Source of the DNA: Paracentrotus lividus
Taxonomy: Eukaryota; Echinodermata; Echinoidea; Camarodonta; Echinidae
Direction: 5' to 3'
Assembly (NCBI GenBank): GCA_940671915.1
Contig: CALNVZ010002974.1
Span: 41,378,908-41,442,907 of the forward strand
Length of the DNA stretch: 64,000 bases
A program made the translations under genes and the position numbers. Below are positions 35,201 to 47,200 of the stretch, in pieces (positions within the stretch are counted from its first letter, which is position 1; each line of letters opens with the position of its first letter). A model generated the notes under the pieces. It was given only the letters and a program-made list of their open reading frames with translations, had not been told where the DNA came from and did not search any database.

Positions 35201-35453
35201 TCATATTAACTTGTATAATTCCTAATGTGTTACAGACAGAAACGGGGTAAGCTTTCAGTTAATGTTTTGATAAAATAAGATTTTAAATACATTCCTTCGG
35301 GGAAATGTGTTTCTTTACCTAAGAAGCCCACTGAATTTGTCCGAGTGTTTGTTCCGTATAGTCATTAAAATTGTCCATTTTCAAATAATTTTGTTTATTT
35401 TAGGTATCCAAATGACGTGATCGGGGGTGAGTATGGTAATCTTGTACAATATA
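29239..35453. repeat. Right arm of the inverted duplication, indel-rich, abutting the assembly gap
   Basis: Reverse-complement counterpart of 23245-28793. Hand comparison of several stretches shows differences mostly as one- or two-base insertions and deletions, often in homopolymers (for example ggcctttctttaggggtaaag in the left arm against ggcttcttaggtaaag here). It also carries a C-rich block (32935-33266) not in the other arm. That pattern fits unpolished long-read sequence at least as well as old biological divergence. Confidence 0.75.
32935..33266. repeat. C-rich low-complexity block, one arm only
   Basis: About 330 bp of nearly pure C with scattered A, T and G. The other arm has only a short cacccccgatt at the matching place (~25400). 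The translated 'proteins' here are poly-Gly/Arg on the minus strand and are not genes. Confidence 0.85.
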
Positions 35454-35553
35454 NNNNNNNNNNNNNNNNNNNNNNNNNNNNNNNNNNNNNNNNNNNNNNN
35501 NNNNNNNNNNNNNNNNNNNNNNNNNNNNNNNNNNNNNNNNNNNNNNNNNNNNN
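35454..35553. other. Assembly gap of exactly 100 N
   Basis: A run of 100 N, probably a fixed-size placeholder. It separates the end of the large inverted duplication from a foldback element whose left end is missing. Confidence 1.
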
Positions 35554-37090
35554 AAAGTCCAAAATAATTCATGCATGAATGAGCAGCGTTCACTTTTGTA
35601 AAGGGTATTGAAATTAGGGTGCGCAGGAATTGCCCTACCAATTGTATGAGGAAAGTCATTTGGAGCTTATGGAATTGAGGATGATATGCAGAATTACTAA
35701 TCAATTATGATGAGTTGGGGTTGCTAAGTGAAATTTGTGGAATGGGGATTACAATTTCATGCACGAGTGAACAGGAATATGTATTTCCTATTGTTGCATT
35801 GTAACTTTGCAAGGTATATTCGCATGGTGTGTTTGTCAGGATGTGGTGCAGAACAGGTGAGATGCAGGGTAATTTTTTGATCACTTTTGATGATCGTTTC
35901 ATGATCTTTTGGATTGTCTGAATGTCAACATCAGTGACATTCTTTTTTTTTTCAACAAACAGGTTGTGCATCGAAAGAGTAAGAGGACACGTTGAGCACT
36001 GAACGTAACGACTTTTTATTTCATTTTGCACTATCAGATTTCCCCTCCTTTTGTTTTGTTACAGGATGGATGAAACAAGTTGTAAAAAAAAAAAAAAAAA
36101 AAAAAAAATTCAACTGAAAAATAAAGACTGACATGTTAATTTTTCACAAATTTGTGTTACACTGTACCATATTCCTTGACCAAAGTCCAAAAAGTTCTAT
36201 AATGATGGGTAGTTGGTTGGTTTATCAATTGAGTTGAATTGATTTGGATAACAGTAATACATGGTGATTGAATAACTGTAAAAGATGATGTAATGCTTGA
36301 TTGATCAGTTGAAAATTTTGAGACTGTACACTTTGATTAAGTGATTGCTACTGCGGTTTTGATTGTCTAATTTATGTGACTGATTGATTGATAAATTGAT
36401 AGATTGTCATCAACCATCCCATTGGGTAAAGTGAGTAGTAGACCTGGATGCGGGAAGGTGTCAGGTATTTGGAGTAGAAACCAATGAATATGAATGGTCA
36501 AAAACACACCCATGCAAAAGAGAGATAGATAGATAGATAGAGAGGAAGGGAGACAGGGAGAGAAAGAAAGAAGAGAGAGGAGAGAGGGATGAAGACAAGA
36601 GAGAGAGAGAAGAGAGAGAGAGGAGAGAGAGAGAGAGAAAGAGGAAGGGAGAGGAAAGGTAGAGAGAGAAAGATATTAAACACACCACGAAGGACCTCAC
36701 TAAATATACCTTGGAAAGTTACAATGCAACAATAGGAATACATATTCCTGTTCACTCATGCATAAAATTGTAATCCCAATTCCACAAATTTCCCTTAGCA
36801 AAACCCAAACTCATCATAATTGATCAGTAATTCTGCACATCATCCTCAATTCCATAGCTCCAAATGACTTTCTCTTACAAATTGTAGGACAATTCCTGCG
36901 CACCCTAATTTCCAACCCTTTACAAAAGTGAACGCTGCTCATTCATGCACGACTTATTTTCGGACTTTTGGTCTCAATATATGAAAGTTGGATAATGAGC
37001 TTTCCATACATGTTAATTTCATTACGTAAAATCATATATATTTTTCATTTTGCAGCCTTTCAAAGTGTATAGTTCTTTTTGGACGCACTG
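35554..37090. mobile_element. Foldback element of the CAGTGYGTCCC family, left end lost in the gap
   Basis: 35554-35850 and 36690-36975 are inverted copies (aaagtccaaaataattcatgc mirrored by gcatgaatgag/ctcattcatgc words, then gtgcgcaggaatt), roughly 90% alike by eye. The right side continues to a terminal aagtgtatagttctttttgg and acgcactg at 37090, followed by TA. The matching outer left end is expected inside the N gap. The centre holds an A-run (~36085) and a GA tract (36520-36670). No ORF. Confidence 0.7.
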
Positions 37091-39984
37091 TAGAGAATAC
37101 ACAGTTCGTTATCGTATCAGCAATATGATTATAAGGCTTTTGCATCTTGTATGAATTTCTGTCTCCTACTGAAATAATTGGGAGGGACGTGTGGGTGGAG
37201 GGGGGGTGGGTAACGAGAAGCATGAGACGGTTTCACTCTTTTACACCTATTTGAAGGCAATTATATTAATGGGATGTCAGTGGCGGATCCAGCCCGGGGT
37301 GTAAAACAGCCTGCCATCTCAAATCATGATCCTCTTTTCTAAAATGCCTCACCATCACCATCAAACATATTCCAGATCTGTGAACACAATTTTAGACCTA
37401 TCTACTACATCATTCGCTCCAAGAAACACGAAGTGAACCATGAGGATTCTTCTCCATGCATGGTGTATTCACACCTCCTGCACGGTATCGGTATAGAGCA
37501 ACTCACGGCAAAATTATGAATGAAATAAATGAAATGAAATAAAATGAAAATTCACCAAATACACTCTAAAATGAAGGATCAAAACGACTCCATCTGGGTT
37601 CGTTTAGAAAGGTACTATTCCGGGTCAATTTTAGCCGTGGCGATAATTATCTGAATGGAGATTATATTTTTTTCAAATTTTTCTGTCAGGGTTGTGAGAG
37701 TGTTTACTTGATAAAGGGGAGCGCTGGAAAGCTGACTTTTTTTTTTTTTTTTCCTTTTTTGTTTTACTTGGCTACTAGTATATTGTTTGTTACCAAACAC
37801 AGACATGAATTCATTCCCTGTCAGTTCATTAAGTTTTATATGCCGTGGCCCCTCGTATCAAAACGTAATGTTCAATTTAGTTACTACGCTTTATTTCTTG
37901 TTAAATTTATTTTAAAATTGATAGTTTCTGGGAATTCCAGATCATGTTTATGAATTACTTTCAATGTCAATTCAATTAGTTTTAACTTTTCCATTTAGTG
38001 TCCGTATCTAAAGATAACAAACAACAATGATTATCGCGAAGATAAAAAGATATTCTAAACATTATCAAAAACACACCGAGAATTTCTTTATGTCCGTTAT
38101 TGAAATAACTTGCATTGCTGGTACACGTTTAAAGGATTTGGAGATGAATAAGGAAAGATCTGTTTTTTGTAAGCCATCAAGAAGGTATTAAACGTTACAC
38201 AATGAATATTCATGCACTCTATACACGAAATGAGAGTAATCCTCTTCGTCGCAAGATGATTTTCTTTAGTGGATTAACCTTGATAATCTCGATTCTGACT
38301 TTCAAAAGCAGTTGAATATCAAATTGATGTCATATAACTTACAACAAGTAATTGAATAAATTTCTATGCGAATATTTGGCGTTTCGTCCATTGGTTTGTA
38401 CACGCTAAAAACTATTGTGATCTAATGTTTTTTCATTTTTTAGAATACTAATTTTATTATTATAAATACCCAAAGTATCTTCTTTGTCATAACATAATTA
38501 ACATCGTGTATAATTTTATCTTTACGAATCAAACTTTCATTTGATTTCCAATTCAGCTTAAAAGCTGTCAAAAGTATACATAAGTTCTTTATCGAAAACA
38601 CACAATTATGATGTCACTTTGCCATAGGCCTAACGCTATAGCCTAAGTTCTTAATGATAATCTTATCGTACAGGTTAAGGAATTCTAAATATAAACACAT
38701 ACAAATAAACAAAAACTTATTTACTGGTAATGTGAAAGTGAATATTACAGAACTACTGCTTCTGAGACCGGCCATTAATAATCATAATTTCGTGAAGGGG
38801 GGGGGGGGGTTCATTAACATACTAAATATATATTTAAAAAGAGATTGTTATTAAAACTTACGAGTGATTTACAAATACTAATTTATATCGCCCTGGGTCA
38901 TGGTAAGTGCATGTATCTGTACAAATAATTAGACCGCGAAAAAGTAGGAAAGAGGGGCGCTTTTGCAACACTTGGATCCGCCATTGTTGTATAAGCGTAT
39001 GTAGTTTCAATCATCGCATTGACGTGAAGTAAAGGAAGGTGATGCTCCGCTCACTTCGTTTGATATCGTCAATACGTCTTAGACAACCCAACTTTTTTGT
39101 TGGCAATGTTGTGGGTAAATGAGAAGCTCGCTTGGGCACGAGCAACAAAATCTGAAGAGCTGATAAGTATATCGTTACGAAAGTAGCTTGTGATGTATTA
39201 GTTCATTCACCTTTCCAGGAATTGTTTTCAAAGAGAGACAGAGAGATATAAACGAGCTTGCAAGCAAAAGGGACTAAATCCAACTTTTATAAATTCAGAG
39301 GAAATGGCATTGTTTACTCCAATCTTTTACAACGTCTTTGGAAAAGGGAAAATACAAAATGCATTTTCTTACAGTTGCAACCAACAATTAGAACATTCTT
39401 TTGTTGAAAGACTGGTACGTACCTGGACAATGGCCTGATATCAATAAATCAAATTTTCATGAAAAGTGGTTTAGCCCTTTGCTTGCAAGCTCTTCAATTC
39501 GAGAATGGAAGTAAAATATGTGAAAAAAGAACAATAGGAAAAAGGTGAGAAAAAAGGGAAGAAAAAGAGAAAAGGAGAGAGGAAGTAAAATGAGAGAAAG
39601 AAAAAGGAACGACAAAGAAAAGGGAGGAAGGGAGAAAAAAATCTAAAGGACGCCAAATTGATCTAAGTGAACTTAAGGACGTAATTAATCGTAAATTTAG
39701 CAGCACTGAATTGCTCTAAAATCTATGGGGCGAAAAAACTAATCTTAGACCATTGGGCCCAAAACTGATCTCGAACTAAAGGCAGAGGTTAAAGCATAGA
39801 TCATAAAAAGTACTGGTGCCAAACTGACTCTTTAAACACAGAGGTGAGCTATTTTCTGATTTTATTTCATTCATTATGCAGATCAATCTACAGTAAACGA
39901 TTCTATTTTGACATGGTTGTTGTTGATATTGTCATCATTTTATGCTATGTCAAGCTTTTTAAGAGCTATGATATACACACGAAG
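37091..39984. other. Intergenic, no gene recognised
   Basis: AT-rich. It contains two 'ggcggatcca/ggatccgcca' words (37278 and 38975, opposite orientation), a G run at ~38798 and an inverted pair gcttgcaagc at 39255 and 39480. The frame at 39471-39706 is a purine-rich artefact. Confidence 0.4.
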
Positions 39985-40670
39985 ATAATTCATAAACTTT
40001 CACATGCTACGGTAGATAGCAGATGCATCGAATTTTTCGAGATAATCGAAAATATTGGCTAGATAGAATTTAACAGATTTTCTTAAAACAACAAAACAAA
40101 CCAATAAAAAAATATAAATAAATAAAAAATACCAGAAATTGGTCATCAAAAGCGAGATACTAACTCATGCCAACTCTATTGTTGGTTCTCTCAGGACGTA
40201 ATATGTTTAAAGCTACTGCCATCTATAATATTTACTTTTTGATAACTATCAATAGTAGTAATATTTCAGTATGAAATTAGCCTCAGTTTTAATTAATACG
40301 GGAAACTAATATGGTTTGAGGAAAAATAATAACAAAAATAATTCATAATGCTTTCGTATCTACGGTAGATAGCAGTGCATCAAATCTTCGAGATAAATCG
40401 AAATATTTCCAAGATAGATTGAAAAGATTTTATTAAAAACAACAAATTAGAACCCCCCCCCATTAAACAATAATGAAAAAATACAATACCACAATGTGGT
40501 CATCAAAAGCGAGAACAGAACTCATGCCAACTCTTCAGACGTAATATGTTATAAAACAAAAGCTACTGCAGTCTAATATACCCTTTCAGAATAATATCAA
40601 TAGTTGTCAGAAATAAATTAACCTATTAGTTTAATAATACGGTAAACTAAGTATGGGTTTGTGGAAAAAG
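39985..40670. repeat. ~350-bp tandem duplication, diverged
   Basis: Unit 1 (39985-40330) and unit 2 (40338-40670) share, in order: aattcata, tacggtagatagcag, tcatcaaaagcgaga, actcatgccaactct, gacgtaatatgtt, aaagctactgc and a closing aatacgg(g/t)aaacta. Confidence 0.75.
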
Positions 40671-41574
40671 TACATGTTTGGCCATGCTTCGTCACATAAT
40701 CGTTGTCGGTACGTATTATGAAAAGTGGATAAGTGTTTTTATCAGTCAATGTTGCATTCTGGGTATGAGAAACAGACAACGTTGAATAGACATTATGTAA
40801 TGCACCTGTACAGGGCTGCTGGTTCCTAGTGGCTTAAACACTAGAGCAAGTTGTTGAATGATTCGCAAACACATTCAAGATATTCATAGGATTTTGAGTC
40901 TTAATGAAATTCGCTTAAATCTGTCGAATGTTACCACGCAGTAACAATGAAAATCAATAACACCACATGGGCATGAACATTATTTTGTTGCATTGACGTA
41001 GATATGCTCAACCAGCGGAGTGGAGATTGTGCAGTGTAAAATGATTGGATTGCAAATCCCTTTTCTGGGATAATGATATGAACTAAGCGCTTTTGTCATA
41101 ACCTTTAAAATGTTTTCCAAAAAGAAAAATACAATGTCATCATGTTATTGTCTTTTTTTTATCCAGCCATTTAGAATTAGAAACAGGGGGCACAGCCAAA
41201 AATTAGAAAAAAAAAAAAAAAAATGCGCCCTATGAAACCACCTCTGCATTATGTATCTACATGGGGAAGTGTGGGGAACATACTCCCCTCCCACTTTTAA
41301 TGACCTGTCTTTGCCCCTGCAACCTATGCTGACTGACTTGTATATTGATTTTGGTATTATAGAATTTAACACTGTATCATACCATGACTAAAATCTAGGG
41401 TTGCACTTTAAGTGAAGCTTATTATTATGAAACGGATAGCAAGAGATAACAATTACAGAAGAAATTCTAATAAACAGACTTTCTGCGGGGGAAGCCATCG
41501 TAGTGAGAGCCAAGGAAGGGCAAAGGATGGGAGAGATGAAGAGAGAAGAGTGATTATGCCGCCTTTGTGTATGT

Positions 41575-41775
41575 GAGGCGGGTGTGTGTGTGTGGGTGTG
41601 TGGTGTGGTGTGTGTGTGTTGTATGTGTGTGTGTGAGAGAAGAAAGAGAGAGAGAGAGAGAGGAGATGAGAGAAAGGAGAGAGAGGGAAGAAGAAGGGAG
41701 GAGAGAAAGAAGTAAAGTGGAAGGGAGATTATAGGAAGGCAAGAGAGAGAATGAGAGAGAGAAGAGAGATAACGA
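41575..41775. repeat. (GT)n then (GA)n microsatellites
   Basis: gtgtgtgtg tracts at 41582-41632, then gagaga tracts to ~41770. The open frames across them are low-complexity translations. Confidence 0.9.
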
Positions 41776-42081
41776 TGCAACTGCGAGGCAATCAAAATGT
41801 ACGTTTCTTACAATAACCTGTTCGACTTGGGTGAAAACCACAGATTGGAAAGGCAAAGGTCCGAAAGTAATTCGATGGATTACGCGGATAAGAATATGAT
41901 ACGGTTAAGGTTAAATCACTCCATTATGAATTCAGCTACAACGTGCAAACGTATATTATGGCGTGTAATTAGTGTAATCCATTAATGTATGTTTTATTAC
42001 CCATTGAAAAGATGCGGCCAACCCGGTCAGTGACACGACAAATGCTCATGCGACGACTGCTCTGAGCTTTATTTTTCTATA

Positions 42082-42773
42082 CAGTGTGTCCCAGAAAGAA
42101 CTATACACTTTGAATGGCTACCAATTAAGAATATTATGTTTTTTGTGCTATGTTGGGAAAATGATTTTATGTAGATAAAGCTCATATCTTCAACTATTAT
42201 TTTGACACCAAAAAATCCGACAAATTGATGCATGCTTCAATGAGCCAACGCCAAATTGTTGAAGGACACAAAACGAGGCTGCGCAGAATTGACTATTGCA
42301 TTTAGCACACTGAGTATGGCAGCCAAAAGGTCAATATCAATAATGGAATAAATCGGGTAAATATTAAGACATAATAACCAAAAGTCGAAAATAAACGATC
42401 AATATTATGCCAAAATAAAAATGGTTAAAGTTTTTCTTTTCATAATAATATTATTTATGCTTTTTTTTTGTACTTTGTTTTTTTTGGTCTTTGTTAGCTA
42501 ATTCACGCCATTATTAATATTGACCCTGTATTGGCGGCCCAATAAGCAGGTGGTAAATGCATAGCGAATTCTGCGCAAGCCTCGTTTTGAGTATACTTCA
42601 CAAAGTGGGTATATTGCTCATTGAAGCATGCATATATTCGGACTTTTTGGTGTCTAATAATAATTGAGGATAAAGAAGCTTTATCTACATATTAATTCCC
42701 CCCCCCCCAAGAACCATTATTATCTTATTTGGTAGCCATTTCAAATGTAGTATAGATCTTCAGGGATAAACTG
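42082..42773. mobile_element. 692-bp foldback element, CAGTGYGTCCC family, TA target
   Basis: Left end cagtgtgtcccagaaagaac at 42082; right end is the diverged mirror closing at 42773 with ...gggataaactg. TA flanks both sides. Inner inverted blocks: attgatgcatgcttcaatgag / ctcattgaagcatgc and cgaggctgcgcagaattg / cgaattctgcgcaagcctcg. No ORF; mobilised in trans if at all. Confidence 0.75.
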
Positions 42774-42984
42774 TATAAGATGTTGGGTTAGGGTCTGCAA
42801 TGGAGTTAATTGTTAGAGTTTAGTGGTGGATTATAGTGTTTAGAGTACAAGGGTTAAGAAAGTATTCATTATATGATTAGGTATGGATATTACAGGGAGA
42901 AATACACCGCCGGAGCAAATGCAATTCCTCTTCCAACGAAAGACCTCAATGTTCGTTAAATGATGCAAGCGCGTACCTCTCCAG

Positions 42985-43130
42985 GATTAACAACATAATC
43001 TCTCTCTTTGGTGTCATATGAAAATTATGGATAATGAGCTTTCCATACATGGAAATTTCATTACCTAAAATCATATATTTTTTATTTGGCAGCCATTCCA
43101 AAAGTGTATAGTTCTTTTTGGGACGCACTG
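42985..43130. mobile_element. Solo right end of a CAGTGYGTCCC-family element
   Basis: ggataatgagctttccatacatg, then attacctaaaatcatatat and gtatagttctttttgggacg, ending cactg plus TA at 43131. This is nearly the same as 36980-37090. No mirrored partner is found upstream, so it is a truncated copy. Confidence 0.65.
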
Positions 43131-43514
43131 TATATACTGTCCAGTCTTAACAATGCTCTTTAATTATTATTGCATATGAAAATGGAGAGACGGACATGAC
43201 GGAAGGACGTTATCTCATATAGTATTTTTGTGTGTATGGTTGTTTCTTTCTTTGTGTTTCCTTTTCCTCTTTTTTGTCCTCTTCTTTCTGAAATACGGGT
43301 ATCAGAAATGCTACTTTGGCTCTCAAAATATGAGCAAGAATAGTTAACTTTGTGATGATTCAAATCACAAGACATTGGTTTAAATTAATGTGGACTATTC
43401 CATTTGAATTCTCCCCTCACTAGATCTCCACCCAATCGACCGGATAAAGAGTCTGCCCAGGTGGGACCAACGACTAGACCAACACAAACGATCTTAAACA
43501 CGTATTTCAGGACT

Positions 43515-43745
43515 ATGGCCACTTCCAATATTGACATGCAAATGATGCAACAGCTGGTAGATACACCCTACCAGGCATTGGAGCCCAAGGTGTCCTACAG
43601 ACCCCGATACAAATCGAGCAGCGGCCTGATCACCGGTGCCATACAGCTTCTCTGTGGCATCGTCGTCTTCGTTCTCGGAATCGTTTCCCATGCCATGAGC
43701 CTCACTTGGTCCATGGCCATCATTGGTGTCTGGTCTGGACTTGGA
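43515..43745 (+). CDS. Gene B exon 1: N-terminus, TM1 and start of TM2
   Basis: The ATG at 43515 lies 4 nt after an acceptor (cacgtatttcag), as in gene A, and the exon ends before donor gtaagt. It encodes 77 residues, with GLITGAIQLLCGIVVFVLGI (TM1) and SMAIIGVWSGLG leading into TM2. The G-A-I-Q-L-x-C-G and G-x-W-x-G-L patterns are MS4A signatures. A longer upstream in-frame extension (from 43404) would cross the acceptor and is less likely. Confidence 0.85.
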
Positions 43746-44239
43746 GTAAGTTCTGCTACACTCTTAACAAACGAAGGGTCAACATTACCCTACTTTGGGT
43801 CCACTGGAGCCAGACACTATTCTGTGGTAATTGGGGCTGTTCAACAATGATGAAAATGTTAACCCGGATTGGTTTGTAGACCCAATGGACCTAGAATTAA
43901 TGTTGACCATTTATTATTTTTTCTTTTTTTTTTCTTGTTTGTGTTTTTTACCAAATCTTCACTGACATGAGAGATTTATTTCTTTTATGTTTCACACTGT
44001 ACATGTAGAGCAAGCCAACATACGTTTATCCTCCTGTAGTCATGATAATTGCGATACCATTATTATGCATACCAAATTGTGTGCCAGAATGGGGATTTTT
44101 GCCCCTTTTTTCATGTGGCACCTGTAAAGGTGACAACTCTACACTATTTTGACTGGACGGGGGGGGGGGTAGGTTGGATACATTCGTCGAAAAAAAATCT
44201 TTTGCCCGACAGCCCTATACGAATTCGAGGTTTGCCTTT

Positions 44240-44270
<31 letters not shown>

Positions 44271-47200
44271 CTTTCATATGTTTTTTTTTCGGGTGTTGAC
44301 GATCACCCCACACATCACCCCACACACTAGCATCCCTCGAGAATGCGCCATTATCAATTTAAATGCAAAGTACATTATGATTCGTTCTGTTAACCGCAAA
44401 AATGCATTTACAGTGTCCCCAAAAATTATTTGTACACTTTGAAAAAATGTAATTAAATAAATCGATGTTGATTTGAAATTTTATTTACTATTTATATCAA
44501 ATAGTAGGTAATGTCACTACCACCTAAACACTAAATCTCAAATGTTCCGTCAGTCTCGGAAGTTCTAGGCCGCCATTTGCAATTTTCATGGCCCAAAAAT
44601 TATTTGTACACTTCAGGAGATCGGTTTTTAAAGGAGTGTTTAAAATTTTGGGGGGTCTTCTTTTCCTTCCAGGACAGTCATCAACCTCCTTGGCATACTG
44701 TCGACCAATCTAGCACTCATTTCACGGCCAATACCATTCCAAGTTCGCTGGAGCGTGTCCTGGAGCTGCTAGATGTTGGACGGTCAATCTTGAGGGCGCT
44801 GTCGCTTCAGGTCTTTCTTGCAGCTTAACATGTTTCTGTTGCAATATTGCTTTACTATGGTTTGCTGTGTACTTGGGGTCATTGTTATGTTGGACCGTAA
44901 ATTGACAACCATTCAGACTTGAAGCAGATAGGAGCATCTGAGCCATTCTGAGGGGCAAGAATATCCTCATTGCTTCAGCATTCATGATGCCATGTTGTGA
45001 AATTTATCTCTCCAACTCTACTGGCTGCCATACAACTCTAAATCATGAAACATACTCCTCTGTGCTTCACTGTTGGCTCCAAGCATGACTGACTGAAATC
45101 TTCCTACAAGACACACATGGACCCGTGCACCATATCCAATCAGTTTTGCACTAATTATGTCTTGGAACAGAGTTCTTGAACTCCGCAGGCTTGTTCACAT
45201 GTTGATTTGCAAAAGCATGACGCTTCTTTTTAGTGTCGCTCACATTTGGCTTCTTTCTTGCCAATTATTCCACTTATAGTCATGTAGCCATTTAGCTTGC
45301 TGCAGACACTTTTGAGGGCACCCAGTCATTCCTCAGCCTCTGGGTGCCTTGAATGCCAATTTTCTTTGGTCCACAATTTGCAATATTTCCTTGCTTACTG
45401 TTCTTCTTATCATATCATCATGAAAACTGATGTCCATAGACTTATATTGCCTCTAGAGGCTCCCACTTGCGTAAAGGCTGATTGGTATTCAAGTTGTGTT
45501 CCACAGCAGGACCCCAAGCACTCCTCGAATCATATTAAAGCATTATTTTAGCAGAAACCTGTCAAGAAGCTGGAAAAGGACCAGATCCCAAATTTAATCC
45601 CATTTAGACACATGAGAGTCATCTGAAGCAACAGCGCCCTCAAGAATCACCATCAAACCTCCAGCAGCTCCAGGACACGCTCCAGCGAACTTGGAATGGT
45701 ATTGGCCATGAAATGAGTGCTAAATTGTCGACAGTGTGCCAAGGGTTGATGACTGCCCTGGAAGCCAAAGAAGGGCCCCCCCCCCCCCCCCAATTTTTAA
45801 CACTCCTTTAAAACCCATCTTCTGAAGTGTACAAATAATTTTGGGCCATGAAAATTGCAAATGGCGGCCTAGAACTTCCGAGACTGACGGACATTTGAGA
45901 TTTGGGTCAGTGATGGTGACATTACCTACATCTGATATAGATAGTAATTGAAATTTCAAAACAACATCGATTTGTTAATTTCATTTTTTCAAAGTGTACA
46001 AATAATTTTGGGACACTGTATAATACAAAAAGTATTACCGAGGGAAGGATTTATCTCAATATGGGCTGACAGAGGATCAGCCATCTTTTGTATGTAAATA
46101 CAAATGTAAATAATAATAGACTATCGGATGCAAGATTGGATGTTATGCCTCAAAAAACAAAAAAAAAGCTAAACACGTGAGGAAAAAAGCTCTTGATAAT
46201 GCCTATTATTTTATAAAGAACCAGCATTTATTTTGTTTTTATTATATCAATTATGGCAACCACTTTTGAAATGAACATTTCTATACTTTCTCACATATTG
46301 TTGTTTATTTAATATAATTATGCTAGTTTTGGACGGTCATTTCTCTCCGTAATCTGTCACTCTCGTCATTTTTTACTGTATTAATATTCTGTGACAATCT
46401 GGAATTCCGTCACTCTCCCCTTGCGTGAGCCGTTAGTATAGAATTGACCATGGCAGTTACGCTATGCATAATAATTGAGAATAATCGAGGGCATCTCAAC
46501 AATTACCGATCGAATATCGATCTCTGGGATTGTCGAGGGGAAGGCAGATCGACATAACGGAAGGCTGATAAATTATAAATGAAGTGGCTAAACATTATTC
46601 AGAGTTCCACTGAGATTTTAGCGTAGCATAGCCAAATTCTTTTCCACATGAAATGCCTGGCGGACCCCGACGGGGCGCAGGGACGCCCCTCCCCGATAAT
46701 TTGAAATCGCCCATTAACTGTGTATGTTAAAATTAGAACATTAGGTGGCACTACCCTGTCGGGCCTGCGCCCCCCCCCCCCTCCCCTATTTCCAAATCAA
46801 GATCCGCCAATGCTACACTTTTTTCCATCGATGAAGATACAATTTATAAACTGATAAACGTTCAGATGCACTCCACATCTAAGATTATTTTCGTGTAGGA
46901 ATAAAATTATGAATCCACTATATCGGTCAATCTGTTCCCCTTTACCTAAAATCCGCCGTACAGTTACTTTTATGATATTTAAACAGAATGAAACGCATGG
47001 TGGATTTGACTTCATCTCTCTATTGCTGAATTGAATCCCTTTTCCCGCCATAATATGTATTGATGTTTCTTCGGATAACAGAGAAGCAAACATCAAAATA
47101 ACATTTCTCTTGTGTAGTAACATATCCATCCATGCAAGAATAGGTGGATCTCCTTCCATGCTGTACAGATAATTATAAGAACTGAGCATAAATTGAGAAC

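Larger units (their letters stand above)
44411..46018. mobile_element. Tc1-derived inverted-dimer element with TA target duplication
   Basis: Ends cagtgtccccaaaaattatt (44411) and mirrored aataattttgggacactg (46018) flanked by TA. Inverted homology extends several hundred bp inward from both ends. Both halves carry remains of a Tc1-type transposase pointing outward: minus strand in the left half, plus strand in the right half. The element is in gene B intron 1. Confidence 0.8.
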
